In this document: positions 47,525 to 58,174 of the stretch, piece after piece
Layout: every line of letters begins with the position of its first letter
Numbering within the stretch: position 1 is the first letter of the stretch
DNA from: Spiroplasma monobiae MQ-1
Lineage (GTDB): Bacteria > Bacillota_I > Bacilli_A > Mycoplasmatales > Mycoplasmataceae
Direction: 5' to 3'
NCBI RefSeq assembly: GCF_002865545.1
Contig: NZ_CP025543.1
Span: forward strand, 827,576 to 891,575
Length of the DNA: 64,000 nt
Position numbers and translations under genes: made by a program
The notes under the pieces: generated by a model
Told to the model about the DNA's origin: nothing
What the model saw: only the letters and a program-made list of their open reading frames with translations
Databases searched by the model: none

Positions 47525-49057
47525 GTGGGATTAGTTTTTTTAGAGAATTTATCACATGCAAATGGTGGTAAAAAGTTATACGATAGCACTTCTTTTAGAT
47601 TGAATAGAGGGGAACATATTGCCTTAATTGGACCAAATGGTGCAGGTAAAACAACGTTGTTAAATATTATCGCAGGTAAAATGCCCTCAGACAAAGGCGA
47701 TTTGAAAATTCACCCCAAAACAAAGATTGGTTATTTAGATCAACACCAGGAAGTTGATATGGAAGAAACTGTTGACCAATATTTAAAAGGAGCATTTTCT
47801 GAGTTATTTGAACTTGAAGCTCGTATGAATAAAATCTATGAAGATATGGCAATAGAATACAAAGAAGAGGATTTAGTAAAGGCTCTTGCATATCAAGACA
47901 CACTTAATTTAAATGAATTTGATTCAATAGACAAAAGAATCGGTAACTTAGTTACTGGTTTGGGTATAGGGTTGGATAAATTAGATAAAAAAATGGGTGA
48001 GCTGAGTGGTGGACAAAGAGGTAAAGTAATTTTAGCCAAACTTTTATTAAGTGGAGATGATTTTTTATTACTTGATGAGCCGACAAACTTCTTGGACTTA
48101 GAACAAGTTAAATGATTAGCTAAATTTTTACAATCATTTGAAAAAGCATTTATTATGGTTTCTCATGACAATGATTTTATAAATAAAACTTGTGGAATAA
48201 TTTATGCATTAGAAAATTTAAAATTAACTAGATATGTAGGAAACTACGATAAATATTTAGAAGAGGTAGAAATACAAAGAGAACAATATGATAAGGCTTT
48301 TGTTTCTCAACAAAAGGAAATCAAAAAACTTGAAACATATGTCGCCAAAAACAAAGCAAGAGCTTCAACTGCTAAATCAGCTCAATCTAGACAAAAACAA
48401 CTAGAAAAAATAGATGTTATGCAAGAGAGAAGAGATTTAACAAAACCCAAATTCAGTTTTAATTATAAGAGACCAAGCACAAATGTTATTGTTAGAGCAG
48501 AAAATCTAGTAATTGGATATGATTCTCCCCTTTTACATGCTCTTAATTTTGAATTGAGAGAAGGAGAGAAATGTATTATAAGTGGTAGAAATGGTATCGG
48601 TAAGACAACCTTCTTAAAAACTATGTCTACAGAAATACCTTCTTTTGATGGTAAGGTTGAATTGGGTAACGCTGTTGAGTATGCATACTTCAAACAAATT
48701 GAAGATGTTAAAGGAATTACTCCAGTTGCTTATTTGATGGACAGATTTAATGACATTACAGAATCTGAAGCAAGAGCAAAAATTGCTCAGTTTGGAGTTA
48801 AAAGTGGTTTAATGATGCAACCAATGGAGAAACTTTCAGGTGGAGAACAAACTAGAGTTAGACTAGCAGCCCTAAGTATGATTCCGTGTAGTTTACTTGT
48901 TCTTGACGAACCAACAAACCATATTGATGTTTTAGCAAAAGAAGCCTTGCTAGAGGCAATTGAAAACTTTAAAGGAACAGTAATATTAACCACTCATGAT
49001 ATTAACTTTTCTACAAATTGAGCCAACAGGACTTTGGATTTCTCAGAATTAGTGTAA
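47525..49057 (+). CDS. ABC-F family ATPase
   Basis: A soluble twin-ABC ribosome-associated ATPase; 510 aa. First domain: GPNGAGKTTLLNIIAG, LSGGQRGKVILAKLLL and LLLDEPTNFLD. Linker with KLETYVAKNKARASTAKSAQ. Second domain: SGRNGIGKTTFLKTM, LSGGEQTRVRLAAL and LVLDEPTNHID. There is no membrane domain. I chose the GTG at 47525, 7 bases after GGAGGA, over the ATG 15 bases upstream that contains that site. Could act in ribosome rescue, translation tuning or antibiotic protection; subfamily is not decidable here. Confidence 0.93.
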
Positions 49058-49087
49058 AATATTTTTATACCTGGGGAGGTGCATAAT

Positions 49088-49246
49088 ATGAATAAAGATT
49101 TTGATTCAGGATGCTTCAAATGTATTGAAGAAATGCAAAAAACAAACCAAGGAGGAGCAGCTGCAAGTATATTAGCCATGAAAATGCAACAAGGTGTTGC
49201 CAACCAAGATTTAGATAATATACATTTATGCTCAAAACACGCTTAA
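49088..49246 (+). CDS. Small Cys-containing protein, 52 aa
   Basis: Starts MNKDFDSGCFKCIEEMQKTN at 49088 with a very good GGGGAGG site. It has a CxxC near residue 9 and a C-x2-H near the end (HLCSKHA), which could bind one zinc. It lies 30 bases after the ABC-F gene and before a strong terminator, so the two are probably cotranscribed. No family recognised. Confidence 0.65.
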   Translation: MNKDFDSGCFKCIEEMQKTNQGGAAASILAMKMQQGVANQDLDNIHLCSKHA

Positions 49247-49280
49247 AAAAACTAGTTTACTTAGATAAACTAGTTTTTTT
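49244..49280 (+). terminator. Bidirectional terminator
   Basis: AAAAACTAGTTTA and TAAACTAGTTTTT form a perfect 13-bp stem with T-runs on both strands. It ends the ABC-F unit on the plus strand and ispE on the minus strand; the stop codons of both genes touch or lie in it. Confidence 0.92.
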
Positions 49281-49934
49281 AATAAATGTCGAACCAGAAC
49301 CGCTCATTTGACCCATTTCTCTATACTCTATAAGTTCTGGATATAATTTTAATGCTGGTATTTCTAGCATGTTGCTCTCATACTTATTTTTTCACGCTTC
49401 GATTTCATCAAATTTTTCATAAACTTCTTTTGTATTACAATTGACCCCTGTAATAATTAAATCCTTAAATTTGATTTTAACTTCTTTTTTAGTTTTTTTT
49501 ACTTTTTCTCCATAACCTTTAACGATTGCTGTTTTGTAACCTTTAATAAAGAAATAACAATCCATCCCTATTTTTTCAGCTATTTTTTTTAATATTTTTT
49601 TATTATTTGTAAAGTGCTTTGCAACAGCAATTGCATTACTACTTCCACCACCAAGACCAGATCCAATTGGTATATTTTTTTGTACCCTTATTTTATAAAA
49701 GGAGTTAATTATATTTTCTTCTCTTAAAATTTTAAGAACTTTAAATATGAAATTTTCTTTTTCAAGTTCCTTTACATTACAAAATAAAGTATCTTTATAT
49801 TCTGTTGATTCTTCAATTTCAATTTCATCATAAAAATCTTCTACAATTGTGAATAAAGAATGAATTTTATGGAATTCATTATACTTCCTTTTAACCTTTA
49901 GATTGATGTTAACCTTTGCATAACTCTTAATCAT
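49257..49934 (-). CDS. ispE: 4-diphosphocytidyl-2-C-methyl-D-erythritol kinase
   Basis: GHMP kinase of the MEP isoprenoid route; 225 aa, short against the usual ~280. MIKSYAKVNINLKVK, the ATP loop PIGSGLGGGSSNA near residue 92 and the third GHMP motif MSGSGSTFIKK are present. It overlaps rsmA by 8 bases, the ksgA-ispE order known from firmicutes. Last gene of the rnmV-rsmA-ispE unit. Confidence 0.92.
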
Positions 49935-50727
49935 TTAAATTTACCTCATTGTATATTTCTATAAATTTATTAATATCGATATTTTCTGGTCTCAAGTTAG
50001 ATTCTAAATTAATTTTATTTAGAATCTCTTGCGCTTTTTCTTTGTTGTTTGTTACATTCGATAGGTTATTAAGTATTGTCTTTCTTTTATTATTAAATAT
50101 TTTTCTAACAAAACCAACAAACTTAACGTCATCTTTTATTTTAGATAAATTATTCTCATTAAAATCAAAAGTTATAATTGCCGAGTCTACTTTAGGAATT
50201 GGTTTGAACATACTTTTGTTTACAGTGAATTCATATTTAACTTCAGAATAAAGTTGGGCAGCAACAGATAAATTGTTATAATTATTTTCATTTGCCTTAG
50301 CACAAATTCTTTGTGCGACTTCTTTTTGAACCATAAATATGGCTTTGTCTAAAATTTTTGAAACATTTAATGTTCTAAAAATGATTTCACTTGTTATGTA
50401 ATAAGGGGTATTTGAAATTAGAGAAACCCTTTTAAATTTATTTTTTTCTATTAATTCTTTGTAATTAATTTCCAAACAATCTTTGATAATCAATTCAAAT
50501 TTATCTGAATTGATTTCTGATTTCAAAATTGATTCCATATCTTGGTCTATTTCAATTGCGATAACTTTTGAAAATCTTTTTACAAGTTCTTTTGTTAAAG
50601 CTCCTCTACCAGGACCAATTTCTATTATTAAATGTTCTTTTTCTTGATCAAGTAAATCAATTATTTTATTTATAAGATTTTTATCTGATATAAAATTTTG
50701 ACCAAATTTTTTTTTCGCAAATTCCAT
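49927..50727 (-). CDS. rsmA: 16S rRNA dimethyladenosine transferase
   Basis: KsgA, which dimethylates A1518 and A1519; 266 aa. KKKFGQNFISDKNLI, SAM motif IIEIGPGRGALTKEL and the catalytic NTPYYIT are all present. It follows rnmV by 3 bases. Confidence 0.97.
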   Translation of the reverse strand: MEFAKKKFGQNFISDKNLINKIIDLLDQEKEHLIIEIGPGRGALTKELVKRFSKVIAIEIDQDMESILKSEINSDKFELIIKDCLEINYKELIEKNKFKRVSLISNTPYYITSEIIFRTLNVSKILDKAIFMVQKEVAQRICAKANENNYNNLSVAAQLYSEVKYEFTVNKSMFKPIPKVDSAIITFDFNENNLSKIKDDVKFVGFVRKIFNNKRKTILNNLSNVTNNKEKAQEILNKINLESNLRPENIDINKFIEIYNEVNLND

Positions 50728-50730
50728 TAA

Positions 50731-51261
50731 TTATTCCTCTACTATTTTTCTAATGTCTTCAACGGTTAGATTAATTAAGTTAAGTCACTTAAATAATCTC
50801 TTTGAATTTATTTTCTCACTTCAATTGTACTTTTGCGCAATTTTTTTTCTAGATTCTGGTTTAAAGAAATCATTTTGTAAAAATTCTTCTCAGCTTATAC
50901 TTTCTGCATTTGTGTCAAATGTAATTAAATTTGATAAAGCCTCTTTGATATCTTCTTCTTTAGCTTCAGCTATTCCAATTTTTTTTGAATTAATTATGCT
51001 TTTCTTATTGATAAATGCATTAAAACATTTAAAATCTAAGTAGGTATTAATAGCATCACGAATTCGTAATCCTGGTCCATCTGGATCTGTAAAAATGATT
51101 ACACCACGTGTGTTATTAACATCCAAAATGAAATTTAAAGTGTTTTTAGATAAGGCAAGTCCATTTGTTTCGATGGTGTCTACATTATCATTTCCAAATA
51201 TTTTTTTAAGTTTGGCAGTGTCTGTAACACCCTCTACAATTACTACTTGCTTTATCTTCAT
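50731..51261 (-). CDS. rnmV: Ribonuclease M5
   Basis: TOPRIM nuclease that matures 5S rRNA; 176 aa. The Toprim Glu is in VVIVEGVTDTAKL and the DxD in IIFTDPDGPGLRIRD. I chose the ATG at 51261 (MKIKQVVIVEG), after AAAGG, because the in-frame upstream extension runs through the promoter palindrome. First gene of the rnmV-rsmA-ispE unit, divergent from mreB. Confidence 0.94.
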
Positions 51262-51275
51262 AGTCGTACCTTTCT

Positions 51276-51325
51276 CGTGTATATATACTAGTATTTTAAA
51301 TACATATATAGTATAATTATACACG
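51276..51325. promoter_or_regulatory. Shared divergent promoter in a palindrome (rnmV / mreB)
   Basis: An imperfect 50-bp palindrome bounded by CGTGTATA and TATACACG. Inside it, GTATAATTATAC (51311-51322) is a perfect 12-bp palindrome that presents TATAAT on both strands: toward mreB at 51312-51317 and toward rnmV at 51321-51316. Good -35 boxes are not evident. Confidence 0.55.
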
Positions 51326-51358
51326 AAGGGTTTTTTTCTTATAGAGGAGGAAATAAAT

Positions 51359-52402
51359 ATGGCATCATGAGATCGTAAAAGAGAATTCGTTGCTTTAGAC
51401 TTAGGAACAGCTAACGTTGTTGCTTACCTAGGTGGACAAGGTATCATTTATAATGAACCTTCAACTATGGCATACGATGTTCACACAAACACAGTTATCG
51501 CGTCAGGAGAATCTGCATACGAAATGATCGGAAAAACAAATGATGACATCAGAATGGTAGTACCATTAGTTGATGGAGTTATTGCAGACTTAGATGCAGC
51601 AAAAGATTTAATTAAAATAATCTTTTCACGTATTAAATTATCAGACATCTTAAAAAATGCATTAGTAGTTCTTGCCTGCCCTTCAGGAGTTACTGAATTA
51701 GAGAGAAGTGCATTAAAACAAGTTGTTTCTGATATGGGAGCAAAAAATGTTCTTGTTGAAGAAGAAGTTAAATTATCAGCAATCGGAGCTGGAATTAACA
51801 TTGCTATCGCAAGTGGACACTTAGTTGTTGACATCGGTGGAGGAACTACAGATATAGCTATTATATCTGCTGGGGACATTGTTATTTCAAGATCAATCAA
51901 AGTTGCTGGAAATCACTTTGATGAAGAAATAAGAAAATACATTCGTGCTGAATACAACGTATTAATCGGAATTAAAACTGCTGAAAAAATCAAAATTGAA
52001 ATCGGTGCATTAACAAAAATAGATAATGGACGTACATTCCGTGCATTCGGACGTGACGTTATCTCTGGATTACCAAGAGAAGTAGTTATCTCACCTGATG
52101 AAGTGAAAAACGCTTTATTAGCACCATTTAGTAAAATTACAGACCTAATTGTTGAAGTTATGGAAAACACACCAGCTGAATTAGCTGGAGATATCATTAG
52201 AAATGGTATTACAATTTGTGGAGGAGGAGCTTTAATTAGAGGAATTGACACATACTTTGAATCAATTTTCCAATTAAAAGTAACTAAAGCTCAAGATCCA
52301 TTACTAACAGTTATTGAAGGTACTAAAGAATACGAAAAACAAGCAGAAAAATGATTAGAAGTTGTTGAAATGCGTGATTCAAGAGAATACAACATTAAAT
52401 AA
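51359..52402 (+). CDS. mreB: MreB-like actin, paralog A
   Basis: Bacterial actin homolog; 347 aa. Phosphate-1 loop LDLGTANVVAYLGGQG, the catalytic-Glu segment VEEEVKLSAIGAG, phosphate-2 loop DIGGGTTDIAIISAGD and the adenosine motif GGGALIRGID are intact, so ATP binding and hydrolysis are likely. The start follows AGAGGAGGAAATAAAT and reads MASWDRKREF with TGA as Trp. First gene of the MreB cluster, with its own terminator. In spiroplasmas MreBs form membrane-linked filaments that shape the helix. Confidence 0.96.
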
Positions 52403-52407
52403 TAAGA

Positions 52408-52435
52408 GAGGAAGAAAATAATCTTCCTTTTTTAT
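52408..52435 (+). terminator. Terminator after mreB paralog A
   Basis: AGGAAGA and TCTTCCT pair across AAATAA and are followed by a T-run. Confidence 0.85.
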
Positions 52436-52517
52436 TTGCTTTTAAAAACTAAATAGTAGATTATTTTTAAAAAAGTGTTTAAACTATTTATATAGATTAA
52501 AAAGTGAGGTAATTCTT

Positions 52518-53552
52518 GTGGCAAGAGTAAGTTTGAGATCAAGAAGACACATTGCAATTGATATAGGTACAAGTAAAACTAGAATTTTTATAGAGCAACT
52601 CGGAATGGTGTTTAATGAAGCTAGTCTTATAGCTTTGGATTATAAGACTAGAAAAGTAATAGCAATTGGTGATGAGGCTAAAAAATTTGTGGGTAAAATG
52701 AGTGGAGCAATGCAAATTAAACATCTGTTAAAACGTGGCGTATTAACAGATATGAATTTATTAAAACTATTTTTATCAAGTATTTTATCTAAATATGAAG
52801 AAGAAACAAAAAACGCAGTTGTTACATTAGCATGTCCGATAAGTATGAGTGAACTAGAAAGAAAAGCATTGGTAGAGTCTATTAAATCTATCGGTGTCTC
52901 TCATGTTCTTGTACAAGACGATATTAAATTGGCTTTATTAGGAGCGGGATTTAATGTTTATGGGACAGACTCTTACATGTGTTTAGACATGGGGGCAGGT
53001 AAAACAACTATTGGTGTTGTTACAAACGGTGAAACAGTTAACTATAAATGATCAAAAGCATCAGGTGAAGTTATTGATCATGAAATAATAAAATATTTAA
53101 AAGCAAAAGAAGGTATTTTATTGGGTGACGTTAGTTCAGAAGCTGTTAAAATAGCTGTTGGTTCAGTTGTTAAAAGCAAAGAACCATTAAAAATTAAAGC
53201 TTATGGTTATGATTTAAATTCATCAAGACCTAAAGAAGTTGAAGTTCAAGATAAAGATATTTCAAAAATTATACTTTCGGTTTTTGGAAATATTACAAAC
53301 ACAATAACTTCTTTATTAGAAGAAACCCAAAGTGAAGTTGCTGGAGATATAATTAAAAACGGTTTAATAATAACAGGTGGTTTGGCAAAAATTCCAGGTG
53401 TTAAATTGTTCTTTGAGAATTTCTTTGAAATTCCAGTTGTTGTTGCTAAAAATGCAGGAACCTCTACAATTGAAGGTGCAATTATGCACAAAGATAAGAC
53501 AATGGATACAATAGAAGAAATGGAATTAACAAAAACAACATATCTTTGATAA
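52518..53552 (+). CDS. mreB: MreB-like actin, paralog B, with altered ATPase motifs
   Basis: A 344-aa MreB homolog that starts with GTG at 52518 after GTGAGGT. The actin fold is clear (AIDIGTSKTRIFIEQLG, TLACPISMSELERKAL, VAGDIIKNGLIITGG), but the phosphate-2 loop reads DMGAGKTTIGV instead of D-x-GGGTTDIAV, so the conserved Asp is Thr. The catalytic Glu segment EEEVK reads VQDDIK. The adenosine motif is GGLAKIPG rather than GGGA-I-G. It may bind nucleotide weakly or not hydrolyse it. It is much more diverged than the other four paralogs and ends with a TGA Trp before TAA. Such catalytic loss is known in some spiroplasma MreB groups; I do not assign a number. Confidence 0.9.
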
Positions 53553-53574
53553 TAAGACTAAGTCTTATTTTTTT
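53551..53574 (+). terminator. Terminator after mreB paralog B
   Basis: AATAAGACT and AGTCTTATT pair with a one-base gap and run into Ts; the gene's TAA lies at its edge. Confidence 0.8.
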
Positions 53575-53633
53575 ATTTATAAAAAAGTAGTGATTTTTTT
53601 TATAAAATATAATAGTAGAATTTAGAGGTTGCT

Positions 53634-55289
53634 ATGAATATATTGATAAATAAGATTAAAAGAATAATAGAACAAGCTATCAGTAAACTTGGATTAAAAG
53701 GTGGTGTTATAGTTGAAAGACCTAAGTTGATCCAAGACGCTGATTTTGCAACAAATTTCGCTTTAATAAATTCAAAAATAAATAATTCAAACCCAATTCA
53801 ATTAGCAGAATTAATAGTTAACGAAATAAAAAATAATGAATTGTTTGAAAATGTGGAATTTGTAAAACCAGGTTTTATTAATTTTAGAATTAATAAAGAG
53901 TATTTATCAGAAGTTGTTCAAAATATAATTGATTTAGGAAGCGATTTTGGTAAGTCAAACAAAAAGAATAAAAAATATAATCTAGAACTTGTATCAGCAA
54001 ATCCAACAGGATATTTACATGTGGGTCACGCAAGAAATGGAGCAATTGGAGATTCAGTAGCTAGAATTTTAAAATTTGCTGGTTATGATGTAGAAACAGA
54101 ATACTATACAAATGATGCTGGAAATCAAATTAATATTTCAGCAGCAACCCTATTCTTTCACTACAAAGAAATTTTAGGCTTACCAGTTACAAAACCAGAA
54201 GAAACTTATGGTGGAGACATGTATCCTGAGGTTGCACAAATTTTTGTTAATGAATATAAAGACAAATTTAAAGATGTTGAAATTATTGATAATAAAATAA
54301 ATAACGAGGAAGTAAATAATTTATTCAGATCTAAATCAGTTATTTATTTTATGAATGAAATCAAAAAACAACTTTCCGATTTTGGAGTAAATATAGATTT
54401 ATATTCAAGTGAAGCTAAAATGTATGAGAACAACTCTATAAATAAAATAGTTGATAAATATAGGGAATTAGGAGCAACTTTTGAACAAGATGATGCTCTT
54501 TGATTAAAAACAACTCAATTTGGAGACGACAAAGATAGAGTTCTTAAAAAAACAGATGGTAGTTTTACTTACATCACTCCGGACATTGCAGCTCACAGCG
54601 ATAGAATTGAAAGATCTAAAGCAGATAAATATATAAATTTCTGAGGCGGAGACCACCATGGTTATATAGTTAGACTAAGATCAGGGCTCGCCTTGCTTGG
54701 TTATGAATTTGATTTAGTTGATATTGATATGATTCAAATGGTTCGCTTGATGAAAGATGGACAAGAATATAAAATGTCTAAAAGAAAAGGAACAGCAGTT
54801 TGACTGGTTGATCTTTTGGAAATGGTTGGAAAAGATGCGATTAGATATATGCTTGTTTCTAAAACCCCATCTAGTCATATGGACTTTGATTTAGATTTAG
54901 CTTTAGAAAAGAATTCAACCAATCCAGTTTATTATGCTCAATATGCTACAGCAAGATGTAATAAAATAATTCAATCTTTAGATAATTTAGATTTAAAAAT
55001 TAATAAAGAAATTAAATTCGAAAGCCAAAAAGAAAAAGAACTTATAATTTTATTAGATAGTTTTAATTCAATTATTGAATATGCAGGAAGTTCAAGATTG
55101 CCAAATATTGTTTGTGATTATATTCAAACATTAGCAAAAGCATTCCATTCTTATTATTCAGAAACTAAAATATTAGACAATGATAATAAAAAATTAACTA
55201 ACCAAAGAGTTTTATTGGTTAAATCTGTATACCAAGTATTATCAAATGCATTTGGGTTGATTGGAATTGAAGTAAAAGATAGTATGTAA
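53634..55289 (+). CDS. argS: Arginyl-tRNA synthetase
   Basis: Class I synthetase; 551 aa. HIGH-type motif [18 protein letters not shown] near residue 125 and [11 protein letters not shown]. The N-terminal Add-1 domain and the C-terminal anticodon-binding DALR-type domain are present. It splits the MreB cluster in two and has its own terminator. Confidence 0.97.
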
Positions 55290-55291
55290 TT

Positions 55292-55321
55292 AAAAGTGGG
55301 GTTTGCAACTTCACTTTTTTT
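55292..55321 (+). terminator. Terminator of argS
   Basis: AAAAGTGGGG and CTTCACTTTT pair (with G-T pairs) across TTTGCAA, followed by Ts. Confidence 0.8.
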
Positions 55322-55409
55322 ATGTTAGAATTACAAAAGATTATATATTCTAGTTTGAATAGAAATGTATAATTCATAAATTTAAAAAATACAAAAAGGA
55401 GAAAACAGT

Positions 55410-56441
55410 ATGGCAAATAAAAAACCAACATTCGTTTCAATGGACTTAGGTACAGCTAATACACTAGTATACATTGCTGGACAAGGTATTGTTTATAACG
55501 AACCATCAATCGTTGCTTACAGAATTAAAGAAAACAAAATTATCGCTGTAGGTGAAGAAGCATACAAAATGATCGGTAAAGGAAACAAAACTATTCGTGT
55601 TGTAAGACCAATGGTTGACGGAGTTATTACTGACATTAGAGCTACTGAAGCTCAATTGAGATACATCTTCTCAAAATTAAGAATTACAAAACAATTAAGA
55701 CACTCAATCATGCTATTAGCATGTCCTTCAGTTATTACTGAATTAGAAAAAACAGCTCTTAAAAAAATCGCTGTTAACTTAGGAGCAGACCAAGTATTCG
55801 TTGAAGAAGAAGTTAAAATGGCTGCTTTAGGTGGTGGAGTTAATATCTATGCACCAACAGGAAACTTAATCGTTGATATGGGTGGGGGAACTACTGATAT
55901 AGCTGTTTTAGCATCAGGAGATATCGTTCTATCAAAATCAATTAAAGTTGCTGGAAACTACTTAAACGATGAATGTCAAAAATTCATTCGTTCACAATAC
56001 GGATTAGAAATCGGATCAAAAACTGCTGAATCAATCAAAGTTAACGTTGGTTCATTAGCAAAATTCCCAGATGAAAGACGTATGAAAGTTTACGGACGTG
56101 ACGTTGTTTCTGGATTACCAAGAGAAATCGAAATTACTCCAGAAGAAGTACGTGAAGTATTAAAAGTACCAGTATCAAGAATTATTGACTTAACAGTTCA
56201 AGTTTTAGAAGATACACCACCAGAATTAGCTGGAGATATCTTTAGAAACGGGATCACAATCTGTGGTGGTGGAGCCCTAATCAGAGGAATCGACAAATAC
56301 TTCGCAGATACATTACAATTACCAACAAAAATTGGTGAACAACCATTATTAGCCGTTATTAACGGAACTAAAAAATTCGAAAGTGAAATCTGAGAAATTG
56401 TTAAAGCTCAAAGATTGCACGACGATATAATGGGTAGATAA
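55410..56441 (+). CDS. mreB: MreB-like actin, paralog C
   Basis: A 343-aa MreB homolog with every ATPase motif: MDLGTANTLVYIAGQG, VEEEVKMAALGGG, DMGGGTTDIAVLASGD and CGGGALIRGID. It looks closest to ordinary rod-bacterial MreB (VRPMVDGVITDIRATEAQLR) and may be the spiroplasma MreB3-type gene, a tentative assignment. Codon use has more ATC, AAC and GTA than its neighbours, hinting at high expression. AAAAAGGAG precedes the ATG, and a TATAAT (55368-55373) lies upstream. No clear terminator separates it from paralog D. Confidence 0.96.
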
Positions 56442-56493
56442 TAATCCTTTAGTTTATAAAGTTTAAATATTTTAAAAAATAAGGGGGTTTATT

Positions 56494-57546
56494 ATGTACA
56501 AAGAATTTAATAGACCATTCATTTCCCTGGATCTTGGAACTAGCAACATTCTTGCCTATGTTTCAGGACAGGGAATTGTTTATAATCAGCCAAGTTTAAT
56601 GGCTTACGATGTTAGAACTAACAAATTAGTAGCCATTGGACAAGAAGCTTATGAAATGGTCGGAAAAACAAATGACAATATTAGACTTATAACACCATTA
56701 GTTGATGGGGTTATTGCAGACTTAGATGCTGCACAAGACCTATTGAAACACATTTTTGATAGATTAAAAATGATGAACTTTTGAAAAAGTTCAATCGTTG
56801 TTCTAGCTTGCCCTTCGGGAGTTACAGAGTTAGAAAGAGATGCACTTAAAATGGTCGCAAAAGACATGGGTGCCAGTTTAGTTGTTGTTGAAGAAGAAGT
56901 TAAAATGTCTGCTTTAGGTGCAGGTGTTAACATTGAAATGCCAGTTGGACATTTAATTGTTGATATCGGTGGAGGAACTACTGATATAGCAATTATTTCA
57001 AATGGAGATATTGTTATTTCAAGATCTCTTAAAATAGCCGGAAATGCATTTAATGAAGAGATTTTAAAATATGTTAGAGCAGAATACAATATTTCAATTG
57101 GTATTAAAACTGCTGAAAATATTAAAAAAAGTTGTGGTTCATTGGTTAAATATCCAAATGAACGTTCAATGCAAATATACGGTAGAGATATCGTTTCAGG
57201 ATTACCAAAAGAAGTTACTGTGAACTCAGAAGAAATTAGAAATGTTCTATTAGGAGCATTTAGTAAAATCACTGATTTAGTAATAGAAATCATGGAAAAC
57301 ACTCCTCCTGAATTAGCTGGAGATATCATGAAAAATGGTATGGTACTGTGTGGTGGTGGAGCATTGGTAAGAAATGTTGATAAATATTTCTTCGATATAT
57401 TCCAACTACCGACAAAAATTGCTGCTGATCCACTTAACTGTGTTATTGAAGGAACAAAAGCATATGAAAAAATAATCTTAAAAAGAGTTGAAGCTGGTGA
57501 ATACGCTGATAGCCAAGACACATATCTTCAAACACTTAAAAAATAG
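56494..57546 (+). CDS. mreB: MreB-like actin, paralog D
   Basis: A 350-aa MreB homolog. LDLGTSNILAYVSGQG, VEEEVKMSALGAG, DIGGGTTDIAIISNGD and CGGGALVRNVD are intact. A C-terminal extension of about 20 residues (RVEAGEYADSQDTYLQ) goes beyond paralog C and could help membrane or filament contact. It starts 52 bases after paralog C, after AAGGGGG, and probably shares its transcript. Its stop lies in the following terminator. Confidence 0.96.
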
Positions 57547-57569
57547 AAACTTATGTTTCTATTTTTTTA
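57541..57569 (+). terminator. Terminator after mreB paralog D
   Basis: AAATAGAAAC and GTTTCTATTT pair across TTAT and run into Ts; the TAG of paralog D is in the stem. Confidence 0.88.
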
Positions 57570-57638
57570 TTATAATTTTATTTTTTTAAAAATCTAATTA
57601 ACTCAATGTATGTTAATCTCTTTTAGGAAGGTGTAAGT

Positions 57639-58103
57639 ATGAATGAAATAAAAATAGAACTATCAAATAGAGATGACATTACTTATGAACTTATTTCAGA
57701 AATAATAATTAAGCACTTTACAAGAGATGGAAAATCATTTTTAAAAGGAGCTGACTATAGAATAAACGATAAGGATAGAGTTTGATTTATAAATTTTGCT
57801 GCAAGAGACAGAATTAATGAAATGATTAGAAAAGAAAAGTATGCTATCTACCCTTCTGATGATACAGAAAAGATATTTTTATTTAATGAAACAGGATCAG
57901 AAGAAAATATTTTAAAGAGATTTAATAATTTTAAAAATAAAGATGATTATATAATTGTTTTTGCAAAGTTTAAAGATAATTCATTTTATAAAGGTTATAA
58001 ATTTTTGGGAGTATATAAATTAGATGGAATGGTCGAAAATAATCCAGCTAATATGGTGTTTAAAAAGGTAGAAAATACTTATCTTTTAACAAATTCAAAA
58101 TAA
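57639..58103 (+). CDS. Hypothetical protein inside the MreB cluster, 154 aa
   Basis: Starts MNEIKIELSNRDDITYELIS at 57639 after TAGGAAGGTG; one TGA Trp (RVWFIN). It looks like a compact, soluble alpha/beta domain with aromatic strands near the end (DNSFYKGYKFLGVYKLDG). No signal peptide, membrane span or coiled coil. No family recognised. It lies between two mreB paralogs with its own ribosome-binding site, but nothing in the sequence ties it to filaments. Confidence 0.75.
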
Positions 58104-58109
58104 ACCCCC

Positions 58110-58138
58110 TTGTTTTCTATATTTAAAAATAGTATAAT
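58110..58138 (+). promoter_or_regulatory. Promoter of mreB paralog E
   Basis: TTGTTT, a 17-base spacer and TATAAT (58133-58138), 37 bases before the ATG. The best plus-strand promoter in the cluster. Confidence 0.75.
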
Positions 58139-58174
58139 AAAAGTACATATTTTATTATGGCTCAGGAGGTATTT

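Noticed and set aside
56649..57521. 290-codon minus-strand open frame
   Set aside because: Antisense to mreB paralog D; similar shadow frames oppose the other mreB genes.
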